DNA of 64,000 nucleotides, from NCBI RefSeq assembly GCF_003289645.1, contig NZ_QLYX01000005.1, positions 1-64,000 on the forward strand, in the 5' to 3' direction. The notes beneath the pieces were generated by a model. That model worked only from the letters and a program-made list of their open reading frames with translations. It had not been told where the DNA came from and made no database searches. Origin of the DNA: Actinomadura craniellae. GTDB lineage: Bacteria; Actinomycetota; Actinomycetes; Streptosporangiales; Streptosporangiaceae. Of this stretch, positions 26,813 through 34,801 are shown one piece after another (positions within the stretch are counted from its first letter, which is position 1; each line of letters begins with the position of its first letter). The position numbers were made by a program, and so were the translations under genes.

Positions 26813-27547
26813 ATGGCAGAGATCCATCACTTCTCCTATGGGCCGCTGACGCCCGTACTCGCCTTGCTGCTGTCGTTCGCCGGCTCCCTGCTCGGCCTGC
26901 GCTGCACCGTGCGCGCGCGGGACGTCGAGGGGCGGGCCAGGGCCGGCTGGCTGGCGCTGGGCGCGGTGGCCATCGGCGGCACCGGAATCTGGGTGATGCA
27001 CTTCATCGCCATGCTCGGGTTCGAGGTGCGGGGGATGGAGATCCGCTACGACGCGTTCCTGACCCTGCTCAGCGCCCTGGTCGCGGTACTGGTCGTCGGG
27101 GCGGGCCTGTTCATCGTCGGTTTCGGCGGTTTCCGGCCCAGGCCGCTGCTCGGCGGCGGGGCGCTCACCGGGGCCGGCGTGGCGAGCATGCACTACCTGG
27201 GCATGGCCGCGATGAACATGTCCGGCCACGTCGAGTACAACCCGCTCCTGGTGGTCGCGTCGGTCCTGATCGCCCTCGTGGCGGCGACCGCCGCCCTCTG
27301 GTTCTCCGCCCGGCTCAGCGGCGGCTGGACGACCACCGGAGCCGCCGCGATCATGGCCGTGGCGATCAGCGGCATGCACTACACCGGCATGCTGGCCATG
27401 GAGGTGCACGCCGACCCCGCCCTCGGCGCTCCCTCGGGCGCCACCGCGCTGGACTTCCTGCTGCCACTGTTCCTCGGGGTCAGCCTGGTCAGCGTCCTGC
27501 TCATGCTGATCATCGCGGTCTCTCCCCGCGACGCCGACGCTAACTGA
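26813..27547 (+). CDS. MHYT-domain integral membrane sensor
   Basis: A 244-residue protein with seven predicted membrane helices. Three MHYT-type motifs are present: GIWVMHFIAMLGF, GVASMHYLGMAAMNM and AVAISGMHYTGMLAM. MHYT proteins are proposed to bind copper and sense O2, CO or NO. In many bacteria the domain is fused to GGDEF/EAL; here it stands alone with a short C-terminal tail. GGGGG lies six bases before ATG 26813, and TAGAAT near 26775 is a candidate -10. It diverges from khtTU across 269 bases. Confidence 0.85.
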   Translation: MAEIHHFSYGPLTPVLALLLSFAGSLLGLRCTVRARDVEGRARAGWLALGAVAIGGTGIWVMHFIAMLGFEVRGMEIRYDAFLTLLSALVAVLVVGAGLFIVGFGGFRPRPLLGGGALTGAGVASMHYLGMAAMNMSGHVEYNPLLVVASVLIALVAATAALWFSARLSGGWTTTGAAAIMAVAISGMHYTGMLAMEVHADPALGAPSGATALDFLLPLFLGVSLVSVLLMLIIAVSPRDADAN

Positions 27548-27594
27548 CCCTCGCCCGCCCGGGACGGTGGGTGGTTCGGGCAGGTCCAACCTGG

Positions 27595-28278
27595 TCACTG
27601 GCCCGGACGCCCGGACGCCCGGCGTTCATGCGGTCCAGATGACGCATCGCCTGGATCTCCCGCCTCGCCCCCGAGGCGGTCGGGGCCGGGGACCCGGATG
27701 GCGGGTGCCAGCCACAGGCGCAGGAAGGCGCGTAGTTCGTCGGGTGACCGGGGCGGGCCGGGGTCGATCACGAAGGACTGAAGGGTGCGCAGGTAGATCT
27801 CCACGATCTGGTCCTGCCGGCGCCGGTCGATCCCCAGGGCGTGCCAGTCCACGGGGAGCCGGGCCATGAGCGTGCGGGTGAGTTCGGACGGGGTGGCGGA
27901 GGTGAACTGCCGGGTGATGTGCGCCTGCTCGCGCACGAAGAGCGCCGACAGGTGCCGCTCCTGGTGAAGCCGTTCCAGGGTGAACGCCAGGCACTCGACC
28001 AGCATCTCCGCCGGTTCGGTGAAACCGCTCACGCGCGCGGCCATGCGGTCGATGAAGGTGTCGGCCGCGCTCACGGCCATGGCCTGGAAGAGGTCCTCCG
28101 CACTGGGGAAGAGGCGGTAAACCGTCTGCCGCGTCACACCGAGTTCCGCGGCGACGTCGGCGAGGCCGGTCTTCGCCGCCCCGTGCCGGTCGATGCAACG
28201 CATGGCCGCCGCGATGATCCGTTCCCGCGCTTCGTCGTCGTCCGAGGGAGGCTCTCCCCGCCATCCCCGATTTCGCAT
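27595..28278 (-). CDS. TetR-family transcriptional regulator
   Basis: A 227-residue regulator. The DNA-binding domain is at residues 15-65: RERIIAAAMRCIDRHGAAKT, then LADVAAELGVTRQTVYRLFPS. The ligand domain is helical and the last 40 residues are Pro/Gly/Arg-rich. It is divergent from the P450 gene, and a 7-14-7 inverted repeat lies between them, so it probably represses that gene and itself. ATG 28278 has GGGGA just upstream; ATG 28287 is an alternative. Confidence 0.85.
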   Translation of the reverse strand: MRNRGWRGEPPSDDDEARERIIAAAMRCIDRHGAAKTGLADVAAELGVTRQTVYRLFPSAEDLFQAMAVSAADTFIDRMAARVSGFTEPAEMLVECLAFTLERLHQERHLSALFVREQAHITRQFTSATPSELTRTLMARLPVDWHALGIDRRRQDQIVEIYLRTLQSFVIDPGPPRSPDELRAFLRLWLAPAIRVPGPDRLGGEAGDPGDASSGPHERRASGRPGQ

Positions 28279-28353
28279 GTTCCCCATTCTGGCGTGCCGG
28301 GCCCCTGGCACGACCGCGCCTTCCCAGGGCGCTGGAGCCGATATACAGTCTCA

Positions 28354-28381
28354 TCATACATCTCATCCAACTTGTGTATGA
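28354..28381. promoter_or_regulatory. Inverted repeat between TetR and P450 genes (candidate operator)
   Basis: TCATACA (28354-28360) and TGTATGA (28375-28381) form a perfect 7-bp inverted repeat with a 14-base spacer. A direct repeat TCTCATC overlaps its left part. The site is 31 bases before the P450 start and is the best candidate for TetR binding. Confidence 0.5.
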
Positions 28382-28412
28382 CCAGGATGACTGTGGCTGG
28401 AGGGCGTGCGGC

Positions 28413-29654
28413 ATGACGAACGACGCAGGGCTCGACCCGCTGTTCGGCCAGGAAGTGGTCGAGAACCCCCACAACTACTACCGGCGGCTCCGCCAGACCG
28501 ATCCCGTCCACGAGGTGGCCGGGACCGGCACTTTCGTGGTGACCCCGATGGCCCTCATCCACCAGGTCGTGGGCGACCCCGAGACGTTCTCCAACATCTC
28601 CAGCAGGTTCCTGCACCTGGGCGAGTGGCCCGAACCGGCGCTACGGCCCGCCATGTCCGGGCTGTCCGACGGCGACGCCAGGGTCTCGGTCGCGACGACC
28701 GACCCTCCCGACCACACGCGGCTGCGCAAGGTGGTCGTCCGCAGGCTCGCGGCGGGCAACGTCCAGCGCATGGAGGGCGAGTTCCGCACACTGTTCACCG
28801 ACGCGCTGTCGGAGGCCGGCGCGGACGGCCGTCTCGAGTGGATGAGCCGCGTCGCCGAGCCCCTCCCGATGGTCATGGTGGCCCGCGTTCTCGGCCTCCC
28901 CGACGCGCTGGCCCCCGAGCTGAAACAGCAGGGCTACGCGATGGTGGAACGGATCAGCGGGTTCGTGCCCGAAGAGCGCATCCAGCCGCTGGAAGACGCG
29001 GGAGTCGGTGGCCTCGTACCCGTCATCGAGGCGTACACCCAGGCCAAGGAAGGCACGATCGACGATGCGAACGGGCTGATCGGCATCGTCAAGCGGGCGG
29101 TCGACGACCAGGAGATCAGCGATCTGGAAGCCTTCGGCATCCTCAGCGTCATCATCGCGGCCGGCGGCGAGTCCACCACCAGCCTGATCGGCACCGCCGC
29201 CCGGATCCTGGCCGAACGGACCGACCTGCAACAGCGACTCCGCCGCGAACCTGATCTCGTTCCCACCTTCGTCGAGGAAGCCCTCCGCCACGACCCTCCG
29301 TTCCGGGGCCACTACCGGGTCGCCACCCGCGACACCGAACTCGGTGGCACCGAGATCCCCGCCGGATCCCACCTCCTGCTGGCATGGCCCGCGGCCAACC
29401 GTGACGACGCGACCTACCCCGACGCCGACCAGATCCGCCTGGACCGGCCCAGGCCCCGCCAGCACGTCGGCTTCGGCTGGGGCATCCACCTGTGCGTCGG
29501 AGCACCACTGGCACGCATGGAAGCCAAGGTGGCGATCGAAGCCCTCCTCGCGCACACTCCGCGCTTCCGCCTCGACCCCGCCCAGCAACCCCTGCGCTAC
29601 CACCCCAGCCTCGTCGTCAGGCGACTCGCCGCCCTACCCCTCCTCCTGAACTAG
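28413..29654 (+). CDS. Cytochrome P450
   Basis: A 413-residue soluble bacterial P450. The I-helix reads IIAAGGESTTSLIG (oxygen-binding AG-x-x-T region), the K-helix has FVEEALRHDPP (ExxR), and the heme loop is HVGFGWGIHLCVGAPLAR with the thiolate cysteine at about 361. It oxidises an unknown small substrate with electrons from ferredoxin and a reductase; neither partner is encoded nearby. ATG 28413 has GGAGG nine bases upstream; the earlier GTG at 28374 lies inside the putative operator. Regulation by the divergent TetR protein is likely. Confidence 0.93.
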   Translation: MTNDAGLDPLFGQEVVENPHNYYRRLRQTDPVHEVAGTGTFVVTPMALIHQVVGDPETFSNISSRFLHLGEWPEPALRPAMSGLSDGDARVSVATTDPPDHTRLRKVVVRRLAAGNVQRMEGEFRTLFTDALSEAGADGRLEWMSRVAEPLPMVMVARVLGLPDALAPELKQQGYAMVERISGFVPEERIQPLEDAGVGGLVPVIEAYTQAKEGTIDDANGLIGIVKRAVDDQEISDLEAFGILSVIIAAGGESTTSLIGTAARILAERTDLQQRLRREPDLVPTFVEEALRHDPPFRGHYRVATRDTELGGTEIPAGSHLLLAWPAANRDDATYPDADQIRLDRPRPRQHVGFGWGIHLCVGAPLARMEAKVAIEALLAHTPRFRLDPAQQPLRYHPSLVVRRLAALPLLLN

Positions 29655-29741
29655 CCACCACCGCGCTCTCCACGACGTAACCCCCGGCACCCTCGACTGT
29701 TACGGCAGCCGTCAGCTCAGTGTCGTTCTCTGCCTCTCGGC

Positions 29742-29861
29742 GATCCCGCCCAGGGCTACATGGTGGGAATCGAGCAGGGTGGAATCGAGGACCTGGCGTC
29801 GCTGGAGCGATACCCGCACAACCCCGTCCACCTGGCAGGAGATCCCGAGATCGCCCCGCGA
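29742..29861 (+). pseudogene. Remnant of a Dabb/EthD-like ferredoxin-fold gene
   Basis: A 40-codon stretch reads like the C-terminal half of a stress-responsive alpha/beta-barrel (Dabb) domain: DPAQGYMVGIEQGG, then LASLERYPHNPVHLAG. The spacing of the Tyr-x-x-HP-x-H segment fits the family. There is no start codon at the proper place and no upstream half. The 3' end runs into the tail of the oppositely oriented phosphotransferase gene. I read it as a gene fragment; the match is by eye only. Confidence 0.35.
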
Positions 29862-29864
29862 CGG

Positions 29865-30647
29865 TCACTCGAACAGGTGCCGGTTGGCCCGGCTCCAGGT
29901 AACCCGCCGGTGCAGTTCGCCAAGCGACCCCTCGGCGACCCAGCGGACCTGGGGCTGGTGCCCCGCCTCAGCCAGCCTGCGGACCTGCTCGATCCCGTCC
30001 CGCTGAACGTCGATGACCGCGTCCACCAGACCCGGGGTGGCGGTGAGGCCGTAGGCGCCGGCGAACAGTTCCAGCCGCCGGCGCCGGTCGGGCGGCTCCG
30101 GGTAGCGCAGCCAGCGCAGGCACTCGGCGTCGTCCCGGAACGGCGCGACGTACTCCAGCGCGTAGGCGACGTCGTGCAGGCGGCCCGCCGGCCGGGCGTA
30201 GTCCCAGTCGAGCATCCCGGCCGGCCGCTCGCCTCGCCAGACGATGTTCCACGGACCGAAGTCGCCGTGGCAGATCACTTCGCCCTCCGCCGGCCCGGTC
30301 CCGCCGGTGTACCACCTGAACCCACCGGACGGCCGGAAACCGGCCACCGCGTCGTGGTAGTCGCGCAGCAGGCGGGCGAAGGCCGTCAGACCCGCGGCGC
30401 CGACCACCCGGGCCCAGCCCTCGGGACCTGACTCACCGTCCAGATAGGTGAGGATCTCGCGCCCCTCCTCGTCGATCCCCAGCACCCGCGGCGAGTACGG
30501 GAAGCCGACATCCTCCAGGTGGCGAAGCAGCTCATGGACGGCCGGCGTCCAGGGGTGAACGGGCCTGCGGACGGTGTCCCCGAGACGCACCACCCTGCGA
30601 TGCGGCGCGTCCTGCAACACGTGCTCGTCCGTCACGTATGCCGACAC
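29865..30647 (-). CDS. Aminoglycoside phosphotransferase (APH)-family kinase
   Basis: A 260-residue kinase-fold protein. The catalytic loop is ICHGDFGPWNIVW (HGDxxxxN), followed by the metal-binding GMLDWDYARPAGRLHDVAY. The N-lobe shows VVRLGDTVRRPVHPW and SPRVLGIDEEGREILTYLDG. The family phosphorylates aminoglycosides, macrolides, choline-like or other small substrates; resistance function is not implied. GTG 30647 or GTG 30635 could be the start; neither has a clear ribosome site. It lies 70 bases downstream of the MerR gene on the same strand. Confidence 0.82.
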   Translation of the reverse strand: MSAYVTDEHVLQDAPHRRVVRLGDTVRRPVHPWTPAVHELLRHLEDVGFPYSPRVLGIDEEGREILTYLDGESGPEGWARVVGAAGLTAFARLLRDYHDAVAGFRPSGGFRWYTGGTGPAEGEVICHGDFGPWNIVWRGERPAGMLDWDYARPAGRLHDVAYALEYVAPFRDDAECLRWLRYPEPPDRRRRLELFAGAYGLTATPGLVDAVIDVQRDGIEQVRRLAEAGHQPQVRWVAEGSLGELHRRVTWSRANRHLFE

Positions 30648-30717
30648 TACGCGCCGCCGCAGTGGGAAGGCCGGGTGTGACCTACAGGCCGAACAGGACC
30701 CTGGGACCGAAGGTCCG

Positions 30718-31140
30718 CTAGGAGGAGCCGTCGGGGACCGGCTTGGCTGCGGACACATTGCCGATGGCCCCCTTGAAGTCCGGGCATTCGACGATCGGCT
30801 CATGGTCACAGACGGCGACGTGCCGAAGACCGTCGCGCAATCGGGTGAGCTGGTCGATCTGTTCATCGAGGGCACGGGCTTTCGCGGCCATGCGGACGCG
30901 CAACTCTGGATCGTCGGCCCGGGCCGAGAGGAACCGGCCGATCTCGGCGACCGAGAACCCGGCGCTACGCGCACACGTGACCAGCCCCAAGCGCTCCAGT
31001 ACGTCCGGGTGATAGGTGCGGCGCAGCCCGTTGCGTGCCGTGGCGGTGATCAGGCCCTTCTTCTCATAGAACCGCAGCGCCGAGGGCGCCAGCCCGGACC
31101 GCCGCGCCACCTCGGCGATGTCCAGCAACGCCGGATCCAT
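30718..31140 (-). CDS. MerR-family transcriptional regulator
   Basis: A 140-residue regulator. The N-terminal winged helix reads LDIAEVARRSGLAPSALRFYEKKGL, the usual MerR start, followed by a dimerising coiled coil. The effector region has two cysteines and a histidine (AVCDHEPIVECPDF), which could hold a metal or thiol-reactive ligand; this is not the SoxR four-Cys cluster. ATG 31140 has AAGGAGG five bases before it. It is divergent from the hydrolase gene and faces a classic MerR operator. Confidence 0.88.
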   Translation of the reverse strand: MDPALLDIAEVARRSGLAPSALRFYEKKGLITATARNGLRRTYHPDVLERLGLVTCARSAGFSVAEIGRFLSARADDPELRVRMAAKARALDEQIDQLTRLRDGLRHVAVCDHEPIVECPDFKGAIGNVSAAKPVPDGSS

Positions 31141-31150
31141 CAAGGCCTCC

Positions 31151-31181
31151 TTGACTTGAACCGCACTTCAAGTAGCAGTGT
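31151..31181 (+). promoter_or_regulatory. MerR-type promoter/operator for the MBL-fold hydrolase
   Basis: A -35 TTGACT (31151-31156) and a -10-like CAGTGT (31176-31181) are separated by 19 bases. The perfect inverted repeat ACTTGAA-N6-TTCAAGT (31154-31173) fills this long spacer, the arrangement by which MerR proteins untwist a promoter. The start codon at 31189 is eight bases past the -10, so the message is probably leaderless. Confidence 0.7.
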
Positions 31182-31188
31182 AGGCGCC

Positions 31189-31986
31189 ATGAAGATCCAT
31201 CACCTCAACTGCGGATCCGTCCGGACGATCGAGGCCACCTACAACGGCCCACCACCCGCCCCAGCGGTGAACCACTGCCTGCTGGTCGAAACCGACGCCG
31301 GCGACCTGGTTCTGATCGAAACCGGGCTCGGCCTGGACAACGTCCGTGACCCGGGCGGCACGCTCGGCACCGACTGGGTCGAGATGGCACAGCCCGCGCT
31401 CCACGAGCAGGAGACGGCCGTCCGCCAGGTCGCCCGGCTCGGCTACGACCCCTCGGACGTGCGCCACATCATCGTCACCCACCTGGACGTGGACCACTGC
31501 GGCGGCCTGCCCGACTTCCCCGACGCCCAGGTTCACGTGCTGGCCGCCGAACTCGAGGCCGCGTCGACCCAAGCGCCCAGTTTCCGTTACCGCCCCGCCC
31601 ACTGGGCCCACGGACCCCGCTGGGTCACCTACTCCACCGCGCCGCAGGAGCAGTGGTTCGGCTTCACCGCGATCCAGCCCCGGGAACTGCCACCACAGAT
31701 CAAACTGGTCCCGCTCGGCGGCCACACCGCCGGTCACACCGGAGTCGCCGTGCACGACGACGACCGGTGGCTCCTGCACTGCGGCGACGCTTACTACTAC
31801 CACCGCGAACTCCAGGAATCCAAGGAACCCCACCCGCTGATGGATCTCGTCCAGACCAGTTCGGAGGTGCACCGCGACCTGCGGCTCGGCACCCAGGCCC
31901 GGCTGCGGGAACTGGTGCGTGACCACGGCGACGAGGTCGAGGTGTTCTCCGCGCACGACCCGTGGGAACTGGCCCGCTACCACTGA
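31189..31986 (+). CDS. Metallo-beta-lactamase-fold hydrolase (lactonase-like)
   Basis: A 265-residue MBL-fold enzyme. The metal motif is THLDVDHCGGLPDF (HxDxDH; the first His position of HxHxDH reads THLDVDH), with GGHTAGHTGV, HCGDAYYYH and a terminal SAHDP providing the other ligands. The order and length resemble N-acyl homoserine lactonases of the AttM/AiiA type, but broader esterase or lactonase roles are equally possible. It is controlled by the divergent MerR protein through the promoter just upstream, so its substrate may be related to the inducer. Confidence 0.85.
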   Translation: MKIHHLNCGSVRTIEATYNGPPPAPAVNHCLLVETDAGDLVLIETGLGLDNVRDPGGTLGTDWVEMAQPALHEQETAVRQVARLGYDPSDVRHIIVTHLDVDHCGGLPDFPDAQVHVLAAELEAASTQAPSFRYRPAHWAHGPRWVTYSTAPQEQWFGFTAIQPRELPPQIKLVPLGGHTAGHTGVAVHDDDRWLLHCGDAYYYHRELQESKEPHPLMDLVQTSSEVHRDLRLGTQARLRELVRDHGDEVEVFSAHDPWELARYH

Positions 31987-32115
31987 GCAGGGCCCACCGC
32001 CCGACCGATACGGCCGACATCTTCGCCCGGCGGATCGACGGTGCCGCGTAGGCCAAGTCCATGAGCAGCGCGCTCTTCGGGTCCTGAGGCGGCCGTGGCT
32101 CCCACGGCAATGGAA

Positions 32116-32147
32116 AACGCCCCCGGCGGTCTCCCGCTGAGGGCGTT
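32116..32147 (-). terminator. Rho-independent terminator downstream of tRNA-Arg
   Basis: On the minus strand AACGCCC pairs with GGGCGTT around a nested GCGGGAGACCGC hairpin, followed by TTTTCC. It lies 17 bases past the 3' end of the tRNA gene. Confidence 0.75.
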
Positions 32148-32164
32148 GTGACTGGTCAGAGAAG

Positions 32165-32237
32165 CGCAGCCGAAGGGATTCGAACCCCTAACCTTCTGAT
32201 CCGTAGTCAGATGCTCTATCCGTTGAGCTACGGCTGC
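32165..32237 (-). tRNA. tRNA-Arg(ACG)
   Basis: A complete 73-base cloverleaf on the minus strand: acceptor GCAGCCG/CGGCTGC, D arm GCTC...GAGC, anticodon stem TCTGA/TCAGA with loop CTACGGA (anticodon ACG), and T arm with GTTCGAAT. It decodes CGU and, through inosine, CGC and CGA. The 3' CCA is not encoded. Confidence 0.95.
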
Positions 32238-32661
32238 CGGTCCCGGGCCTATGACCTGGGGTTTTATTGTCGGACGGAATCTTAGCACCTTCGCACATTA
32301 GTCAAAGAGCATATGATTCCGGCCCGGTCAGTGCCCCAGTCTAGGGCACGCGCGGCCGTTGCACGAACCAGTAGGACCCCTCATGCCCAACGTCGCCGCG
32401 TTCGATCCCGACCACCGCCGCCACGGCGGAACCTCTCGCTTCCGCCCGACCGCGGTCACCTCGACCGCCCCGGAGCCCCCGCCGCGGCAGCGTCCGGAGC
32501 GGGTGGCCTCGTGGAGATTTACTGCGCGGCGTCGATACCGGCGGAGGTCTTGTCAAATCGGTGGCGGGGATTTCAGCCGATGTGCAACGGTACGGACACC
32601 GAAAGCGGCCCGACCGGAACCATCGAGAGGCCTCCCGGCGGGTCCCATCTGAGGAGAACCC
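32238..32661. other. 424-bp intergenic region between tRNA-Arg and a lipoprotein gene
   Basis: I see no convincing gene. It holds the tRNA-Arg promoter side (AT-rich around 32258-32312) and the upstream region of the small lipoprotein gene. Confidence 0.5.
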
Positions 32662-33045
32662 TTGATCCGCATCCCGAACACCCGGCTGCTTGGCGTCATC
32701 GCGGTGGGAAGCGCGCTGTTCGTCTCCGCCACCGCCTGCGGTTTCGCCAGCAATACCGCCGCGTGCAACGACATCAAGAAGGAGGTGCAGTCGCTGAGCT
32801 CCTCGGCGTCCACTCTGGTCAGCAACCCGGCGGCCGCCGCCACGGCGTACTCCGACACGGCGACCAAGGTCCGTGACCACGGCAAGAAGGCCGGGGGCGA
32901 CGTGGAGACCGCGGCGAACAAGCTCGCCACCGAGTTGGACAACCTCGCCAACACCCTGCGGGCCGCCTCCTCCGGCACCCCGCGGATGCCGAACACCACC
33001 GCCTACATCAACGCCGCCAAGCAGGTGGACGCGGCCTGCTCGTAA
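32662..33045 (+). CDS. Small secreted helical (probable lipo-) protein
   Basis: A 127-residue exported protein. Residues 1-25 form a signal with hydrophobic core LLGVIAVGSALFVSATA and a cysteine at 26, a possible but imperfect lipobox (ATAC). The mature part is helical and Ala/Ser/Lys-rich with repeats of small residues and three cysteines in all. I do not recognise the family; it looks like the alpha-helical wall-associated proteins common in actinobacteria. The TTG start has GAGGAG six bases upstream. Confidence 0.72.
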   Translation: MIRIPNTRLLGVIAVGSALFVSATACGFASNTAACNDIKKEVQSLSSSASTLVSNPAAAATAYSDTATKVRDHGKKAGGDVETAANKLATELDNLANTLRAASSGTPRMPNTTAYINAAKQVDAACS

Positions 33046-33083
33046 CGTTCCGCCGGGCCGCTCCTGCTCCGGGGAGCGGAACG
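33046..33083 (+). terminator. Hairpin after the small lipoprotein gene
   Basis: CGTTCCGC (33046-33053) pairs with GCGGAACG (33076-33083) directly after the stop codon, with further CTCC/GGAG pairing inside the loop. No T-run follows. Confidence 0.5.
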
Positions 33084-33199
33084 CCGGTTCGGGTCTGTTT
33101 CCCGCTCCGTCCCGGCTATCCTGGTACATCACGGCTCCAGGCCACGCTTTGCCGGTGGGTCCACCTACCGATAATCTGTGTGCGGCCTGTAGGGCCTCA

Positions 33200-33289
33200 G
33201 GAGGCTTCGCCTAGTCCGGTCTATGGCGCCGCACTGCTAATGCGGTTTGGGTTTACCGCCCATCCGGGGTTCAAATCCCCGAGCCTCCG
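33200..33289 (+). tRNA. tRNA-Ser(GCT)
   Basis: A 90-base class II tRNA: acceptor GGAGGCT/AGCCTCC, anticodon stem CCGCA/TGCGG with loop CTGCTAA (anticodon GCT), a long variable arm and T arm CGGGGTTCAAATCCCCG. It decodes AGU and AGC. The 3' CCA is not encoded. A strong terminator follows. Confidence 0.95.
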
Positions 33290-33299
33290 CAGCTCAGAA

Positions 33300-33341
33300 C
33301 GCTCCCGCCAGGGTCACCGACCCCGGCGGGAGCGTCTTTTT
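33300..33341 (+). terminator. Rho-independent terminator of tRNA-Ser
   Basis: A perfect 10-bp stem CGCTCCCGCC/GGCGGGAGCG with a 15-base loop is followed by TCTTTTTG, eleven bases after the tRNA. Confidence 0.88.
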
Positions 33342-33509
33342 GTCCACTGGTGTGGCCAGGGGAAGCCCAGATCGACCAAGTTCACCGACACGGTGAGCTG
33401 ACCGGGAGCTTCACCCAGGAAAGCATGAGGCCCGTGGCAGGCTGATCATCGTTATGTGCTCAGGAACATGATCCGAAGATCCTGCCGGGCGAGCGGAGTG
33501 GGGGCACAG

Positions 33510-34316
33510 GTGAGCCGTCCTGCCGGTCAGTGTGTGGTTGTTGCGTCCTTCAACACGCGTGGAGTACCGGTCGTCGGCTCGAATCTCACCGAACGGTACC
33601 GCGCGATCGCGGCGGCCTTCGAGTCCTCCGACGTTGACGTCGTTGCCTTCCAAGAGGTGTTCACTTACTGCCACCTGCGGCGCCTGACGGCAGGCATGCC
33701 CTCGTTCCGCCATCTCGGCTACCAGCCTTCTCCGGTCGGACCGGCTGCAGGACTGGCGACCCTGTCCCGGCTGCCCATCACCAGGTGCGGGTACCAGCGC
33801 TTCCCCCTACCGCAGCCCGACCCCGCCTTGCCTCGACTCACGCGGTTGAAAGCGGCACTGAAAGGGTCGCTGACCACGGCCCTGGCCCGGTACCGGCTGC
33901 GTGTGATCAATACTCACCCCGTGGCCAACGAGGACGGCGACTGGTCGGAGTCCAACCGCTTCCACGACCTGCAGCAAGGGCAGCTCACCGACCTGGCCCA
34001 GTTGGTCCGGGAAGACCCGGTCCCGACGATCGTGTGCGGCGACTTCAACGTCGCCCACAACAGCACCCTCCACTGCGACTTCATGGCCGCCAGCGGGCTG
34101 GTCGACGCCTTTGCGGGCCGGTGCCCCCCGACCTTCCACGCCGCCTATCTGAGCCCGGGCCGGACCCCGCACTGCATCGATTTCATCCTGACCACGGATT
34201 CGATCGAGATCGAAAGCACCGCAACCCTCTTCACCGACCAGGAACCACTGCCCAGCGGGCCGTCCCACCTGTCGGACCACATCGGGCTGCGCGCCCGGGT
34301 ACGCCTGGTCGGCTGA
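33510..34316 (+). CDS. Endonuclease/exonuclease/phosphatase (EEP) family hydrolase
   Basis: A 268-residue EEP-fold enzyme. Active-site motifs appear in order: VVVASFNTRGVP (metal Asn), DVVAFQEVF (metal Glu), RVINTHPVAN, TIVCGDFNVAHNS (catalytic Asp/Asn), CIDFILTTD and SHLSDHIGL (terminal Asp-His). The family includes nucleases, phosphodiesterases and sphingomyelinases; the compact form here gives no substrate clue. No signal peptide is seen from GTG 33510, which has GGGGG five bases upstream; GTG 33456 or ATG 33468 are possible earlier starts. Confidence 0.85.
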   Translation: MSRPAGQCVVVASFNTRGVPVVGSNLTERYRAIAAAFESSDVDVVAFQEVFTYCHLRRLTAGMPSFRHLGYQPSPVGPAAGLATLSRLPITRCGYQRFPLPQPDPALPRLTRLKAALKGSLTTALARYRLRVINTHPVANEDGDWSESNRFHDLQQGQLTDLAQLVREDPVPTIVCGDFNVAHNSTLHCDFMAASGLVDAFAGRCPPTFHAAYLSPGRTPHCIDFILTTDSIEIESTATLFTDQEPLPSGPSHLSDHIGLRARVRLVG

Positions 34317-34801
34317 TGTTCCGCGCCGCCGCTCGGTTCGCCCTGACCTTGGTTCGCCCTGACCTCGGTTCAGCCCATGACCCGAGGCGAAGCCGGCAGG
34401 TGGTGCTTGAGCGCTTGACCGCCATCTCCGTGGCCACCGCCAGCACGCACAGCACGGCCTTCGCCAGCAAGGTCAGCCCGACGCCGAGCAGGAGGTGGCC
34501 GCCGACGACGCCCGCGCTGCTGCCGTTTTGGTTTCCATGATGGTGCGCCAACCGGGGTGTTTCACTCCGAGCACAAGTCGAACCGTGTGGGTCGATCGCC
34601 TCGTTGCCGCGTTCCGCATGGCGACGGACGGCTGCCCAGGGCGGTCCGGTGGTGCCCGCCTCCGACCGTTCGAGGTGGCTGAGAACCGGTGAAGAAGCGA
34701 GAAGGCACGCCATAACAACCATGCGGCAGGGCCGTATGCGTCCGAGCCCTCCTTCCGTGCAGCGTCCGCCGCGGCGGGCCTCCGTGGTGTTCGTGTTCAG
34801 G
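34317..34801. other. 485-bp intergenic region
   Basis: No confident gene. A minus-strand open frame contains a hydrophobic patch (LTLLAKAVLCVLAVA) but lacks a plausible start and ribosome site. A short 16-bp tandem repeat opens the region. Confidence 0.45.
34335..34376. repeat. Short tandem repeat, 16-bp unit
   Basis: GGTTCGCCCTGACCTT (34335-34350) is followed directly by GGTTCGCCCTGACCTC (34351-34366) and a partial third unit GGTTCAGCCC. Confidence 0.7.

Noticed and set aside
29865-30647. Antibiotic resistance gene
   Set aside because: APH-fold motifs alone do not show drug modification; many such kinases act on other substrates.
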